From the NCBI GenBank assembly GCA_938036585.1, contig CALHQN010000317.1, forward strand, positions 1-14,731: 14,731 nucleotides of DNA. Direction: 5' to 3'. Both the position numbers and the translations under genes were made by a program. This DNA comes from an uncultured Campylobacter sp. (lineage in GTDB: Bacteria; Campylobacterota; Campylobacteria; Campylobacterales; Campylobacteraceae). Positions 8,144 to 14,731 of this stretch are shown here, piece by piece (the stretch's first letter is position 1; each line of letters starts with the position of its first letter). The notes beneath the pieces are model-generated. The model saw only the letters and a list, made by a program, of their open reading frames with translations, did no database searches and was not told the DNA's origin.

Positions 8144-9657
8144 AATCCCTAAAATGCGCTGCCTTCACGGATGCACTGATTCCCGTAGAGGTCGAGTCGA
8201 CATTCGTGCGGGGTCTGCCGGGATTTAATATCGTCGGTCTTGCGGGAGCTACGATAAAAGAGAGCGAAAGCCGCGTAAAAGCGGCGCTTGTGAGCTTAAA
8301 TTTTAAATTTCCCGCATCCAAAATCATCATAAATCTCTCCCCTTCCGACACACCCAAAAACGGCTCGCACTTCGATCTTGCGATCGCGCTTCTAATCGCG
8401 CTGCAAAAAGAGCGCATCGACGGCGATTTCTTCGTCTTCGGCGAGCTCGGTTTAGACGGCAGTTTAAAGAGCACGGCGAGCCTCTTTTCGATCCTGCTTT
8501 TTTTAAGCACGAAGGTGAAGCGCGCTAAAATTTTAGTGCCGCAAAGCATAGCTCTAAAGGCCTGCACGATCCCAAACTACGACGTGTATGCGGTGGATAG
8601 CCTAAGCGACGCGGTCAGATTTTTTTTAGACGAGGAGTTCGCCGCAAGCAGGCTCATGCGAGAAACCCATCCGCTTTTTAAGAACGTCGTGGAGATTGAC
8701 GGGCAAATTTACGTCCCCAACCGCGATTTTTCGCTTGATTTCAAAGACGTCAAAGGGCAAAAGCGCGCCAAGCGCGCGAGCCTGATCGCTGCGTGCGGCA
8801 TGCACAACATCCTCTTCGAGGGCAGTCCCGGCTGCGGCAAAAGCATGTGCGCCAAGCGGATAGCCAGAATTCTGCCGCCGCAGAGCCTGGGCGAAGTGCT
8901 GCTCTCGTGCGCCTACGAGTCGCTAAATAACAAAGACGTCGATTTCAGCGCGCTGCGCCCCTTCCGCTCGCCGCACCACACCAGCACGCGCAGCTCCATT
9001 TTCGGCGGCGGCAGTAGCGGCGCAAAGATCGGCGAGGTCGCGCTCGCAAACGGCGGCGAGCTGTTTTTCGACGAGCTGCCGCACTTCGGCAAGCAAATTT
9101 TAGAAAGCCTGCGCGAGCCGCTAGAGGATAATAGAATTTTAATTTCGCGCGTAAATTCCAAGGTCGAATACCAAACGAAATTTATCTTCGTAGCGGCGCA
9201 AAATCCCTGCCCGTGCGGAAATCTATTCTCCAAAAACCTCACCTGCACCTGCTCGCTAAACGATATCAGGCGCTACAAAAACACGATCTCTGCGCCGCTG
9301 CTCGATCGCATCGACATATACGTCGCGATGGACGAAACCGGCGCGGACGATAGAAGCGACGTTTGCAGCGAGGAGATGGCGGATGCGGTGCTGCGAGCGT
9401 TTCGCGCGCAAAAGGCTCGCGGACAGAGCGAGCTAAACGCAAAGCTACGCGACGAGGAAACTGAAAAATTTTGCGTCTGCGAAAGCGCTGCGCGGGAGGT
9501 TTTGCAAACGGCGATCACCCGCTACGATCTTTCGCGACGCGGCGTAAATAAAACGCTAAAGCTCGCGCGCACGATCGCCGATTTAGTAGGCGCCGAGATC
9601 ATCGCTAAGGCGCATATTTTGGAGGCTCTTAGCTTTCGCATAAGGAGCGAAATTTGA
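8140..9657 (+). CDS. comM: ComM/YifB family Mg-chelatase-like AAA+ ATPase
   Basis: A 505-residue AAA+ ATPase of the YifB/ComM family, in which ComM is a branch-migration helicase acting during natural transformation. Order: an N-terminal ChlI-like domain (residues 1-165, GLPGFNIVGLAGATIKES and INLSPSDTPKNGSHFDLA), then the Mg-chelatase-type ATPase with Walker A GSPGCGKS at 228-235, FRSPHHTSTRSS at 275-286, Walker B ELFFDE at 307-312 and an arginine-finger region (LLDRIDIYV near 387-395). A Cys cluster (357, 359, 369, 371) is typical of the family and may bind metal. The C-terminal domain (YDLSRRGVNKTLKLARTIADL) is intact. It overlaps def by four bases and the next gene by four. The role in DNA uptake is inferred from the family. 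Confidence 0.92.
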   Translation: MKSLKCAAFTDALIPVEVESTFVRGLPGFNIVGLAGATIKESESRVKAALVSLNFKFPASKIIINLSPSDTPKNGSHFDLAIALLIALQKERIDGDFFVFGELGLDGSLKSTASLFSILLFLSTKVKRAKILVPQSIALKACTIPNYDVYAVDSLSDAVRFFLDEEFAASRLMRETHPLFKNVVEIDGQIYVPNRDFSLDFKDVKGQKRAKRASLIAACGMHNILFEGSPGCGKSMCAKRIARILPPQSLGEVLLSCAYESLNNKDVDFSALRPFRSPHHTSTRSSIFGGGSSGAKIGEVALANGGELFFDELPHFGKQILESLREPLEDNRILISRVNSKVEYQTKFIFVAAQNPCPCGNLFSKNLTCTCSLNDIRRYKNTISAPLLDRIDIYVAMDETGADDRSDVCSEEMADAVLRAFRAQKARGQSELNAKLRDEETEKFCVCESAAREVLQTAITRYDLSRRGVNKTLKLARTIADLVGAEIIAKAHILEALSFRIRSEI

Positions 9658-11321
9658 AAAAAATTTTCTTTAGCACAGAGGGGCTTGACGCGCGGGCTAG
9701 TGCGAAATTTGGGCTTAGCGAGCAAATTTTGATGGAAAACGCCGCAGGCAGGATCGAGCGCGAGATCAGAAAGCGACTCAAAAAGGGTTCGCGCATTTTG
9801 GCGCTTTGCGGCGGCGGAAATAACGGCGCGGACGCGATGGCGGCGCTGCGAAAGCTAAGCGGCGATTTTAGCTGCACGGCGCTTTGCGTGCTTCAAAACA
9901 GAAGCGCGGCGGGCAAATTTCAAGCGGAAGCGGCGCGAGCTGCGGGTGTTAGGCTTATCGACATCGCAAGCGCAAAAGACGATTGCGAGCACGCAGACAG
10001 CGCATCTAGCAAGGATATCTGCACGCATGAAAGCGTAGGCGGCTCATCTTTAAAGGGTGCGGGCTCTTGTGATGACAAGCCGCGGGGCGAGCGCGAAAGC
10101 CTAAGCGGCGCGGATGCTTCGGGCGGCGGCGATAAATTATGCGCAAAATTTGAGGGCGCGAAATTTATAAGCGCAAAATTTGAAACTGCGGAACACGGCG
10201 GAGATTTAGGCAAGCTAGGCAACGAGTGCAGTAAGCCGAGCGGCTTGCGCGATGAGATTATAAACGCAGACTGCATAATCGACGGGATTTTCGGCAGCGG
10301 TTTAAACAAAGCCTTAAGCTCTGAAATTTGTGAAATTTTATCTCTCGCAAATAGCTCAAAAGCTCTAAAAATAGCAGTCGATGTCCCAAGCGGCATCGAC
10401 AAGTTCGGACGCATTTTAGGCGGTGCATTTTGCGCGGATCTGACGATCGCGATGGGAGCGCTTAAACTCGCGCTGTTTTCGGACGGCGCGAAGGATCAGG
10501 TAGGGCGGATCAAAGTCGCAAATCTTGGAATTTCGCGCCAAAATTTTGAGGAGCGGAGCGAATATTTTCTACTTCAAAAAAGCGATCTGAAGCTGCCACT
10601 ACGCAGGAAGCAAAACACCAACAAGGGCGATTTCGGGCACACCTACGTCGTAAGCGGGCAGATGAGTGGAGCGGCGCAGATGGCGGCTCTGGCGGCTCAC
10701 GCGATCGGCAGCGGGCTCGTTAGCGTCGTTAGTGAGGAGCCATTAAGCCTAAGCCCGATTTTGATGCAAAAAAGCTCATTTGAGCACGCGCGGGTCGTAG
10801 TTTGCGGCTGCGGCCTCGGGGAGCGGAAGATCGATCTTGCCGCGCTGCGGGACAAAAGCTGCGTCATCGACGCCGATCTGTGCTACGAGAGCGAAATTTT
10901 AAGCCTGCTAAACGCCAATTCAAATTTAATCATAACGCCCCATCCGAAGGAGTTTTGCTCACTTTTAAAGATCGCAGGCATCGCAGATCTTAGCGTGAGC
11001 GAGCTGCAAGAGCGGCGCTTCGAGCTTACGCGGGCATGGAGCGAGAAATTTAGCGGCGTGCTCGTGCTAAAGGGCGCAAACACGCTCATCGCGCAAGCTG
11101 GCGTCATCTACGTCTGCGACAAGGGCAGCGCCGCGCTCGCAAAGGGTGGCAGCGGCGACGTACTCGCAGGGCTCATCGGCGGGCTGCTCGCGCAAGGCTA
11201 CTCGCCTCTGCAAGCCTCAATCTGCGGCGTCCTAGCCCACGCACTCGCCGCGCGAGCCTTCGCCAAAAACTCCTACGCACTAAATCCGCTCGATCTCATC
11301 GAGGAGGTAAAATGGTTGTGA
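9654..11321 (+). CDS. nnr: Bifunctional NAD(P)H-hydrate epimerase / ADP-dependent NAD(P)H-hydrate dehydratase
   Basis: Repairs damaged NADHX and NADPHX. The N-terminal YjeF epimerase domain (residues 1 to about 300) carries LMENAAGRIE, GGGNNGADAM at 53-62, IIDGIFGSGL and DVPSGID at 243-249. The C-terminal dehydratase domain (about 315-555) carries KGDFGHTYVVSG, ITPHPKEF, VLKGANT and the nucleotide-site motif KGGSGDVLAG at 497-506. Start is TTG at 9654, chosen because AAGGAG lies at 9642-9647 and because MKKIFFSTEGLD begins the domain correctly; the TTG overlaps the comM stop. An unusual low-complexity stretch (residues about 104-197) interrupts the epimerase domain. The 555 residues exceed the usual length of about 450-510. 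The last ten bases overlap purN. Confidence 0.92.
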   Translation: MKKIFFSTEGLDARASAKFGLSEQILMENAAGRIEREIRKRLKKGSRILALCGGGNNGADAMAALRKLSGDFSCTALCVLQNRSAAGKFQAEAARAAGVRLIDIASAKDDCEHADSASSKDICTHESVGGSSLKGAGSCDDKPRGERESLSGADASGGGDKLCAKFEGAKFISAKFETAEHGGDLGKLGNECSKPSGLRDEIINADCIIDGIFGSGLNKALSSEICEILSLANSSKALKIAVDVPSGIDKFGRILGGAFCADLTIAMGALKLALFSDGAKDQVGRIKVANLGISRQNFEERSEYFLLQKSDLKLPLRRKQNTNKGDFGHTYVVSGQMSGAAQMAALAAHAIGSGLVSVVSEEPLSLSPILMQKSSFEHARVVVCGCGLGERKIDLAALRDKSCVIDADLCYESEILSLLNANSNLIITPHPKEFCSLLKIAGIADLSVSELQERRFELTRAWSEKFSGVLVLKGANTLIAQAGVIYVCDKGSAALAKGGSGDVLAGLIGGLLAQGYSPLQASICGVLAHALAARAFAKNSYALNPLDLIEEVKWL

Positions 11322-11890
11322 AAAAGCTCGCCGTGCTTTTTAGCGGCAGCGGCTCAAATTTAGAGGCGATCTTGCAGAAGCTGCACGGCAAAATTTTCGG
11401 CGAAACCAAGATCGAAGTCGCGCTAACGCTAAGCAACAAAGCGGATGCGGGGGGCATAGCAAAAGCTGCAAAATTCGGGCTTAAAAGCGTGATCCTAGAT
11501 CACAAAGATTTTGCTAGCCGCGAGGAGTTCGACGCCGCACTCGTGCGCGAGATCGAAAAAAGCGGCGCGGAGCTTACCGTGCTTGCGGGCTTTATGCGTA
11601 TCCTCACCCCCGTTTTTACGAGGCAGATTCGCGCGATAAACCTGCACCCGTCGCTGCTGCCGCTTTTTAAGGGCGCGCACGCGATAAAAGAGAGCTTTGA
11701 GAGCGATATGAAGGTGGGCGGCGTGAGCGTGCACTGGGTTAGCGAGGAGCTAGACGGCGGCAAAATCATCGCTCAGCGCGCGTTTGAAAAGAGCGCGGGC
11801 ATGAGCCTTGAGGCTTACGAGGCCAAAATTCACGAGATCGAGCATGAGCTATTGCCACAGGTGATCGTAGAAATTTTGTGCCGAAGCTAA
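11312..11890 (+). CDS. purN: Phosphoribosylglycinamide formyltransferase
   Basis: Third step of purine synthesis: transfers a formyl group from 10-formyltetrahydrofolate to GAR. Its 192 residues show the GAR transformylase signature: SGSGSN at 11-16 for phosphate binding, LAGFMRIL at 91-98, the catalytic NLHPS with Asn110 and His112, and Asp148 in SEELDGGKIIAQ. A GAGGAG lies just before the ATG inside the end of nnr, so the two genes overlap by ten bases and are probably coupled. It is the last gene of the tig operon, and a stem-loop begins at its stop codon. Confidence 0.95.
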   Translation: MVVKKLAVLFSGSGSNLEAILQKLHGKIFGETKIEVALTLSNKADAGGIAKAAKFGLKSVILDHKDFASREEFDAALVREIEKSGAELTVLAGFMRILTPVFTRQIRAINLHPSLLPLFKGAHAIKESFESDMKVGGVSVHWVSEELDGGKIIAQRAFEKSAGMSLEAYEAKIHEIEHELLPQVIVEILCRS

Positions 11891-11918
11891 ATTTAGCGCA
11901 GAAATTCGCGCTAAATTT
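11889..11918 (+). terminator. Hairpin terminator after purN
   Basis: AAATTTAGCGC at 11889-11899 and GCGCTAAATTT at 11908-11918 form a perfect 11-base stem with an 8-base loop, overlapping the purN stop codon. The stem ends in AAATTT on both sides, so the T-tract is within the stem. Likely an intrinsic terminator that could act in both directions. Confidence 0.65.
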
Positions 11919-11945
11919 AAAGAGCGAAGTTCCGCGGAATTTTGT

Positions 11946-12004
11946 AAATTTTAAAGCTTAGTTCTTTAAATTTAGGGGCGGTTCGAGGCCAAGCTTTAAA
12001 ATTT
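11946..12004. repeat. Perfect 14-base inverted repeat before the DUF3137 gene
   Basis: AAATTTTAAAGCTT at 11946-11959 is exactly repeated in inverse at 11991-12004 (AAGCTTTAAAATTT), 31 bases apart. The second arm ends 25 bases before the ATG at 12030. It could be a long-loop RNA hairpin in the leader or a binding site; the function is not known. Confidence 0.6.
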
Positions 12005-12029
12005 GCTAGCTAAATTTAGAAAGAGAAAG

Positions 12030-13070
12030 ATGACCGCAAACGAACTGGAAAAACTAAGGCTCGGCATCCTGGATGAGGCGGAGCGGCACAAAGGTGCGGC
12101 GTTTTCGATAATAGTACTAGCGGTGCTGGCCTCGGCGCTGTGGCTATTTTTAAATTTTAGAGATCAAAATGCAGCAGTGGGCCTCTGCTGGATCATAGTG
12201 GTATTTAGCTGCGGCAGCATCTCTTATAGAGTAGTAAATAAAGATGCAAATATAGTGCGCGTATTTATCTTTTGCACCTTGCTGTGGATGCTGGCCAAAG
12301 GCGTAGAAATGTGCGAGAATGATACCTTGCGCTTCGTCATCGCACTCGTAACCATCTGCCTTTCTTTGTTTAATATCGCGGATACCGCGCTGGAGCGGAT
12401 CAAATACAACAGATCCAAAAAATTCGTCCGCGCCTTTAAACACCAATATATCGCGCCCTATATCGCAAGCCTAGGTTATCGCTACGAAATTTCGGGCTCG
12501 TTTCGGCCGGCGTATCTGCGCGCTAGCGGCCTATTTGTGGACGGCATAAGCTATTTTGATTGCGAAGATAAAATTTCCGGCGTTTATGACGGAGTATTTT
12601 TCAGCTTTGCGGATGTTTGCGTGACTCATACTGACGAACGACGTAGCAGCAGAGGGATCTTTTTCTACGCAGAATTTAAAAAGCGCGTAAACTCGGTGGC
12701 GGTGATCCTGCCTTCGCTCAGCGCGAGACCAACGCTTGGCGGACTTAAGAAGATCGCGATGGACGATAGCGAGTTTAGCTCCGCATTTAGCGTATATAGC
12801 GCCGATGCGGTGTCTGCAATGTATGCCCTCACGCCCGCCTTTATGCGGCGCTTGCTTCGCTTTAGAAGCGGTGCCGGCGGACCGATCAGTTTAAGCTTTT
12901 CGGGCAGAAACGTCTATATTTTCATCCGCACGGGACACGATAGCTTCGAGCCTAGCGTAGATCGCAGCGTACTTAGCGCAGGTCCTGCGGCGTCTATCAA
13001 GCACGAGCTTTTATTCTTTCTATCCATCGTAAAAACTCTGAAATTAAACGAAAATATCTGGCAAGATTAA
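12030..13070 (+). CDS. DUF3137-type membrane protein, function unknown
   Basis: A 346-residue protein with four predicted membrane segments in the N-terminal half (approximate residues 25-45, 52-72, 82-102 and 105-125) and a soluble C-terminal domain. The C-terminal domain matches what I know of DUF3137: ASGLFVDGISYFDCED, FFYAEFKKRVNSVAVILPS, SEFSSAFSVYSADAVSAMYA-LTPAFMRRLLRFR, ISLSFSGRNVYIFI, and a final LNENIW. No catalytic motif is visible. An in-frame TTG at 12003 would add nine residues, but the ATG is preferred because DUF3137 proteins begin near MTANELEKLR and an AGAAAGAGAAAG purine-rich stretch precedes it. No known operon partner; the terminator upstream suggests its own transcript. 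Confidence 0.72.
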   Translation: MTANELEKLRLGILDEAERHKGAAFSIIVLAVLASALWLFLNFRDQNAAVGLCWIIVVFSCGSISYRVVNKDANIVRVFIFCTLLWMLAKGVEMCENDTLRFVIALVTICLSLFNIADTALERIKYNRSKKFVRAFKHQYIAPYIASLGYRYEISGSFRPAYLRASGLFVDGISYFDCEDKISGVYDGVFFSFADVCVTHTDERRSSRGIFFYAEFKKRVNSVAVILPSLSARPTLGGLKKIAMDDSEFSSAFSVYSADAVSAMYALTPAFMRRLLRFRSGAGGPISLSFSGRNVYIFIRTGHDSFEPSVDRSVLSAGPAASIKHELLFFLSIVKTLKLNENIWQD

Positions 13071-13587
13071 ATTCAATTTGACTTTAAATCCGCAAATACG
13101 GAGGCTTTGCACCGCCGTGGAATTTTAAAATTTAAAAGCACTCTTCCCAGCTCGGCGCCGCTATGATTTAGAATTTTCGCGACAAGGTCTGTTACATTTG
13201 CGGCAGAGAGCGAAGTTTGAAATCTATCGCGATGAAATCCCATGCGGTTTATAAATTTTTGCGGCCCGCATAGAGGAATTGAGCAAAGATGGATACTGAT
13301 ATGGCGATGATTGCGCCGTACGCTTTCCATAATGGAGATTACCACGCTGCCTATCATCGTGCCGCAAACACTACTTTTACCGTCGCGAGCCCGCGTCAAA
13401 AAAATTGAGTGCCGATCACGGCAATGATAGAAGAGATAATTTACTCATATTTTCATCGTTCATTTCGCCATCCTAATGCTTTTAAAAATCGACGATTAAA
13501 AAGCTCATACAAAAGCCGACCACACATTTAATCTGCCTCCAAGCATTTTTAAGCGACAATACGAAAATCAAATTTTCGGAGTTTACA
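13071..13587. other. Gap without a convincing gene; possible minus-strand gene remnants
   Basis: No plus-strand reading frame of note. On the minus strand a TTG-started 108-codon frame (13399-13073) has no recognisable domain and an arginine/serine-rich composition. Two other minus frames encode hydrophobic, membrane-like stretches: one at about 13329-13249 (LWKAYGAIIAISVSIFAQF) and one at about 13440-13395 (SSIIAVIGTQFF). This pattern would fit a small membrane protein gene broken by frameshifts, but I cannot confirm it. Confidence 0.35.
13562..13578 (+). promoter_or_regulatory. Small hairpin beside the ynbA-like ribosome binding site
   Basis: CGAAAAT (13562-13568) pairs with ATTTTCG (13572-13578) around a 3-base loop. 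The 3' base of the stem is the first G of the GGAG ribosome binding site (13578-13581), 6 bases before the ATG at 13588. The stem could slightly mask the site, but it is short and AT-rich. Confidence 0.35.
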
Positions 13588-14190
13588 ATGACGATTTACG
13601 AGTTAAAGCCCAAATTTCAAAATTTACTTCGTCCGTTAGTAAGACGTCTTCACGGCGCGGGCGTCAGCGCAAATCAAGTCACGATCACAGCCTGCGTCAT
13701 TTCCGTTCTGCTGGGCGGACTTCTGATAAAATTCGCCGAAATTTCGACGCTATTCTTTCTGCTGCCCGTTTGGATGTTTTTGCGTATGGCGCTAAATGCC
13801 ATAGACGGCATGCTGGCTCGCGAGTTTAATCAAAAAAGCCCGCTGGGCGGCTACCTAAACGAGGCTACGGACGTTATTTCGGACGCCGCGCTTTATCTGC
13901 CCTTTGCCTTCGTAGCGCCGTTTGACTGGGGCGTTATCGTGCTCGTTATCTTTCTATCTTTTATGAGTGAGTTTTTGGGCGTCCTAGGGCAGGTGCACGG
14001 TTGCGGCAGGCGATACGACGGGCCTATGGGCAAGAGCGACCGCGCGTTTATATTCGGGTTTACCGGTACGGTATATGCGCTATCTGGGCGATTACCGGAG
14101 TGGTTTAGCTGGATAATTTACGTCGCAATATTTTTACTCGCGCTTACTTGCGCAAACCGCGTGAGGATGGGACTAAAAAGCGGGGAATAA
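13588..14190 (+). CDS. YnbA-like CDP-alcohol phosphatidyltransferase
   Basis: An inner-membrane enzyme of the CDP-alcohol phosphatidyltransferase superfamily, which moves a phosphatidyl group from CDP-diacylglycerol to an alcohol. The 200-residue protein has several hydrophobic helices and resembles E. coli YnbA along its whole length (MTIYELKPKFQNLLRPL start, RMALNAIDGMLARE, GKSDRAFIFGF). The superfamily motif DxxDGxxAR-x8-GxxxDxxxD is present as N70-x2-D73-G74-x2-A77-R78, then G87, N91 and D95, with another Asp at 99. Two of the four canonical Asp are therefore Asn, and my memory of YnbA has the same changes. GGAG ribosome binding site at 13578-13581. The substrate alcohol cannot be told. 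The next gene may be a phospholipid acyltransferase, which would fit a lipid-head-group cluster. Confidence 0.85.
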   Translation: MTIYELKPKFQNLLRPLVRRLHGAGVSANQVTITACVISVLLGGLLIKFAEISTLFFLLPVWMFLRMALNAIDGMLAREFNQKSPLGGYLNEATDVISDAALYLPFAFVAPFDWGVIVLVIFLSFMSEFLGVLGQVHGCGRRYDGPMGKSDRAFIFGFTGTVYALSGRLPEWFSWIIYVAIFLLALTCANRVRMGLKSGE

Positions 14191-14655
14191 GGCGCCTCGG
14201 ACGAGGATAAATTTAATAGCTATCTCCAAAATCGACGCAAGGTAAATTTGTCTAAATTTGATATAATTGCAAAAGTTTTAAGCTCGCCTCGACGCGGGCA
14301 CGCAATCGTTATAAATTTGATCTTGTTTAAATTTACGAGATTTTTTGAGGCGAGGATAAAATATCAAGGCGAATTTGTCCGCTTAATTTAGACGTTTTAA
14401 AAGACGCTAGGCGCGCAAAACGTGTTCGGTTAATTTCGAGCGTTTTATCAAAGTCGGTGAAATTAAAGGCAAGTAGCAAAAGCGGCAAATTGCAGGCGTT
14501 ATTTAAAACCGTATCGGCTTTAATCGCCTCAAATTTATGTCTAAACGCTCGTTTTCGGCAAGGTGGGCGAGAAGCTTATTTGCCGTACGCAACCGCAAAA
14601 TTGAGGGCACCGCAAAAAGTGAATTTGAAAAGTAAAAGAGTAAAAAGGATACAGG
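14191..14655. other. Long spacer with promoter and long-range hairpin arms
   Basis: About 460 bases with no convincing gene. A GTG-started 75-codon frame at 14457-14684 has no family resemblance, is rich in Lys/Ala/Ser, and overlaps the clearer start at 14656, so I do not treat it as a gene. The spacer holds a strong promoter-like box (14262-14267) and perfect inverted arms CTCGCCTC (14283-14290) and GAGGCGAG (14347-14354), 56 bases apart. A leader RNA or small RNA could lie here, but no known family was recognised. Confidence 0.45.
14262..14267 (+). promoter_or_regulatory. Strong promoter-like -10 box in the spacer
   Basis: TTTGATATAATTGC carries a perfect TATAAT with the extended TTTGA context typical of Campylobacter sigma-70 promoters. 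It would start transcription near 14274, roughly 380 bases before the gene at 14656 and just before the inverted arms at 14283 and 14347. Confidence 0.6.
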
Positions 14656-14731
14656 ATGAAAGAGTTTTTAGCGGCCGCGCTTGATTTTATCCTTTGCCGC
14701 ATCACGATATTTATCACGGGTGTGCGGCCGC
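14656..14731 (+). CDS. 5' end of a gene, possibly lysophospholipid acyltransferase (cut by window end)
   Basis: Twenty-five codons before the window ends. The ATG is preceded by AGGATACAGG, a good ribosome binding site. The start MKEFLAAALDFILCRITIFI is hydrophobic and amphipathic, like the N-terminal membrane helix of 1-acyl-glycerol-3-phosphate acyltransferases, and the following TGVRP fits the turn that precedes the catalytic HxxxxD region in that family. A position after a CDP-alcohol phosphatidyltransferase also fits. The catalytic motif lies outside the window, so the function is tentative; the gene start itself is likelier. Confidence 0.45.
   Translation, partial: MKEFLAAALDFILCRITIFITGVRP

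Noticed and set aside
9654..11321. Long minus-strand frames inside nnr and comM (such as 10414-9920 and 9248-8913)
   Set aside because: They are shadows of highly biased GC-rich coding sequence on the plus strand. They overlap genes with complete catalytic motifs.
13073..13399. A 108-codon minus-strand frame as an intact gene
   Set aside because: TTG start, no ribosome binding site and no recognisable domain. The hydrophobic pieces in neighbouring frames suggest remnants at most.
14457..14684. A GTG-started 75-codon plus-strand frame
   Set aside because: No clear ribosome binding site, biased Lys/Ala/Ser composition, and overlap with a better-supported ATG at 14656 in another frame.
1..14731. 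CRISPR arrays, tRNA or rRNA genes, IS elements, integrases
   Set aside because: I looked for direct-repeat arrays, cloverleaf-like sequence and transposase motifs by eye and saw none; a computed search could still find a weak one.

Overview
The window is two unrelated genomic segments joined near base 3515. Bases 1 to about 3513 look like Pasteurellaceae of the Haemophilus/Aggregatibacter type: a glycyl-tRNA synthetase alpha gene, two copies of the 9-base DNA uptake signal (AAGTGCGGT, both on the minus strand) and the protease half of a Hap/IgA-protease-like autotransporter. From about 3515 to the end the DNA looks like an epsilonproteobacterium, most likely one of the higher-GC oral Campylobacter species (gracilis/showae/rectus type). 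Signs are the AAATTT-rich spacers, TTTGATATAAT-like promoters, CTA/CTT leucine and ATA isoleucine codons, and a tig-clpP-def-comM gene run. The species assignment is inference; both groups live in the mouth, which fits an oral metagenome.

Layout. Bases 1-250 hold the glyQ promoter region. glyQ (251-1156), a heme-binding beta-barrel (nitrobindin/FABP-like) protein (1210-1860) and a small glutaredoxin-like protein (1870-2130) follow on the plus strand. One open reading frame (2197-5568) then begins as a Hap-type secreted serine protease with catalytic triad His98/Asp140/Ser243. At about residue 440 it changes into a TonB-dependent siderophore receptor that has lost its own signal peptide. A hairpin terminator follows it.

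Bases 5727-11890 form a compact six-gene operon: trigger factor (tig), ClpP, peptide deformylase (def), a ComM/YifB AAA+ ATPase, a bifunctional NAD(P)HX repair enzyme (nnr) and PurN. The genes abut or overlap by 0 to 10 bases. The first three act on nascent or misfolded proteins; the rest cover DNA processing, cofactor repair and purine synthesis. A perfect-stem hairpin closes the operon.

The last part holds a four-helix membrane protein of the DUF3137 type (12030-13070), about 500 bases without a convincing gene but with possible remnants of a minus-strand membrane protein, and a YnbA-like CDP-alcohol phosphatidyltransferase with an altered active-site motif (13588-14190). A roughly 460-base spacer with a strong promoter follows, then the first 25 codons of a gene, possibly a lysophospholipid acyltransferase, cut off by the window end. 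The last two would form a phospholipid-modification cluster.

No CRISPR array, tRNA, rRNA, integrase or transposase was seen. The most unusual structure is the in-frame Hap/TonB-receptor fusion. The flanking housekeeping genes of two phyla make an assembly or amplification chimera much more likely than a real fusion gene.
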